The position numbers were made by a program, and so were the translations under genes. The notes under the pieces are model-generated. The model was not told the origin of the DNA, did not search any database, and worked only from the letters and a program-made list of their open reading frames with translations. Positions 63,091-64,000 of a stretch of 64,000 nt of DNA are shown here, in pieces (the first letter of the stretch is position 1; each line of letters opens with the position of its first letter). Location of the stretch: the NCBI GenBank assembly GCA_036704825.1, contig JAUBSN010000007.1, forward strand, positions 1 to 64,000, given 5' to 3'. The stretch is from Microcoleus sp036704825 (GTDB lineage Bacteria > Cyanobacteriota > Cyanobacteriia > Cyanobacteriales > Microcoleaceae).

Positions 63091-63379
63091 TGCCCCCTCC
63101 TAATTTAACTTTTGGTATTCAACTTTTGGTTCGGTCTCTGCTGTTAATAGCACTATGTGTACTCAGTATCGCGGCGCTAACTTGCTTCTATTGTATTGGG
63201 TAAGTAGCAATTGTGCTTTTTCCCTCTCTACTGAGTCTATTAATGCAGTCTTAACCTTAAGTTAGCTTTATTTTAACTTTTCTTTAACCTAAAAGCAAAA
63301 AAATTGGGAAATGCGCGGTTCGCATCTCCCTTGAGATATATTTGGCAGTTGGTGATTAACCTTTTTTGAAGCCGAATAT
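63091..63379. other. intergenic
   Basis: Downstream of the metallothionein gene and upstream of the 86-residue gene. AT-rich, with TTAACCTTAAGTTAGC and TTTAACTTTTCTTTAACC near 63250-63290. The AAAGCAAAAAAATTGGGAAA TGCG segment near 63290-63312 may form part of a terminator. No gene seen. Confidence 0.4.
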
Positions 63380-63547
63380 TTACTTGTGGCACTCGCAGCC
63401 GGCGTGGCCGCAGCCGCTGCCGTTGGGGTGGCCGTCAGCGCAAGCACTGGAACAGTATGTTTTGCCGTCTTTTTCAATGGCGTCACTGAGATTGACTATG
63501 CAGAGGCAAGAAGGACAGGCGCATTTCATTTGGGTGACGGTAGTCAT
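63380..63547 (-). CDS. smtA: bacterial metallothionein
   Basis: 55 residues, MTTVTQMKCACPSCLCIVNL SDAIEKDGKTYCSSACADGH PNGSGCGHAGCECHK, with nine Cys and three His in the BmtA/SmtA pattern (C-x-C-x2-C-x-C at the N-terminus, the YCSSACADGH zinc-finger turn and C-terminal GCGHAGCECHK). Binds a Zn4 cluster for zinc and cadmium storage in the cytosol. GAGGAAAA lies just upstream. Divergent from an smtB-like gene across a palindromic operator, the same layout as the known smt divergon of Synechococcus. Confidence 0.96.
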   Translation of the reverse strand: MTTVTQMKCACPSCLCIVNLSDAIEKDGKTYCSSACADGHPNGSGCGHAGCECHK

Positions 63548-63581
63548 TTTAGTTTTTCCTCGTGGTTTGTTTGTGTATGCT

Positions 63582-63607
63582 TATATATGAACATATATTC
63601 AGATATA
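63582..63607. promoter_or_regulatory. SmtB-type operator between smtA and smtB
   Basis: TGAACATATATTCA (63588-63601) inside a longer imperfect palindrome TATATATGAACATATATTCA GATATA. This matches the TGAA-N6-TTCA 12-2-12 operator bound by SmtB/ZiaR/CzrA-type repressors, placed between the divergent starts. Confidence 0.85.
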
Positions 63608-63691
63608 AGTCAAGGGTATGTACAAGTTTTGTTACAAAAGGTTTGCCATCGTACTAAAATGAGAATGAGAATTAAAACAAGCCTGGAAAAG

Positions 63692-64000
63692 ATGTCACCC
63701 AACTCTGCTGTTAATGGAGCGATAAGTCAGCCTCGCGAACTAAACGATACACCAACGTGCGCTCCATCGCACCTAGTTGACTGTTTGCGGGCCGGCGACA
63801 TCCAAAAACAAGTTCTCAACACCGCAAAAGCCCAGCGGATGGCAGAGTTTTTCAGTCTTTTGGGAGATGCGAACCGCCTGCGGCTGCTGTCGGTTTTGGC
63901 AAAACAAGAACTGTGCGTGTGCGACTTGGCTGCGGCGTTGAGTATGAGCGAGTCAGCAGTATCGCACCAGTTGCGGGCATTGCGGGCGATGCGGTTGGTA
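63692..64000 (+). CDS. smtB: SmtB/ArsR family metal-sensing repressor (partial)
   Basis: Runs off the window end after 103 residues. Start taken as ATG MSPNSAVNGAISQPRELNDT with GGAA just upstream; in-frame ATGs at 63659 and 63665 are alternatives. ArsR winged helix: AEFFSLLGDANRLRLLSVLA, KQELCVCDLAAALSMSESAV SHQLRALRAMRLV. The Cys in ELCVCDL is at the alpha-3 metal position, and the N-terminal TCAPSHLVDC fits the alpha-3N ligands. Zinc release from DNA would derepress smtA. The alpha-5 site lies beyond the window. Confidence 0.93.
   Translation, partial: MSPNSAVNGAISQPRELNDTPTCAPSHLVDCLRAGDIQKQVLNTAKAQRMAEFFSLLGDANRLRLLSVLAKQELCVCDLAAALSMSESAVSHQLRALRAMRLV

Overview
The window comes from a filamentous, non-heterocystous-type cyanobacterium (Oscillatoriales such as Microcoleus/Oscillatoria/Kamptonema; the genus is inference). 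Supporting evidence: an allophycocyanin beta-18 gene (apcF), a magnesium-chelatase H-type subunit, a textbook NtcA promoter on glnA, a fused CbiG-CobJ, a COP23 protein, geosmin synthase, very frequent HIP1-type GCGATCGC octamers, and many short dispersed repeats between and inside genes. Genes are on both strands with few long operons. Positions 50744-50843 are 100 Ns, an assembly gap inside a tandem repeat.

Layout. 0.3-15 kb: geosmin synthase, NUDIX, an OB-fold protein, folD, a RAYT transposase between two matching 56-bp palindromes, methyltransferase, GNAT, LysR, crtE plus a DUF212 protein, YbjN-like protein, a ferritin-like diiron protein, three small unknowns, glnA and apcF. 15.2-19.2 kb: a graveyard of mobile DNA (ISL3 pseudogene with a MITE inside it, a possible group II intron fragment, an IS1 remnant abutting another MITE) around a membrane protein and tlyA. 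19.4-23.7 kb: a tandem pair of RlaP-like nucleotidyltransferases and a tandem duplication of an unrecognised polytopic membrane protein with conserved acidic and His residues. 24-30 kb: divergent cbiG-cobJ and a ChlH paralogue. 30-41.8 kb: COP23, an RCK-pore-RCK channel-like protein, cell-wall amidase, SH3 protein, Uma2, metallophosphoesterase, CapA, a pilin-like protein, glutathione peroxidase, a 37-residue membrane peptide and a VOC protein. 41.8-50.3 kb: two large PAS/CHASE3 histidine kinases, an IS605-type tnpB element, a STAS-like protein and cynS. 51-56.3 kb: clpX, a pilin G/H protein and two Ser/Thr kinases.

56.5-64 kb is a metal/cobalamin region. A cobalamin riboswitch precedes a DUF1636 protein and a COG0523 (CobW) GTPase. 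A second COG0523 GTPase lies behind a Zur-like box and is followed by a WD40 protein. A znuB-like permease pseudogene is broken by two copies of one MITE. Finally a 55-residue metallothionein gene (smtA type) faces an SmtB/ArsR repressor across a palindromic operator; the repressor runs off the window end.

A recurring theme is insertion of short palindromic repeats into coding sequence without breaking the frame (chlH paralogue twice, cbiG-cobJ, tlyA, and the 156-nt MITE plus target duplication in znuB). No tRNA, rRNA or CRISPR array was recognised.
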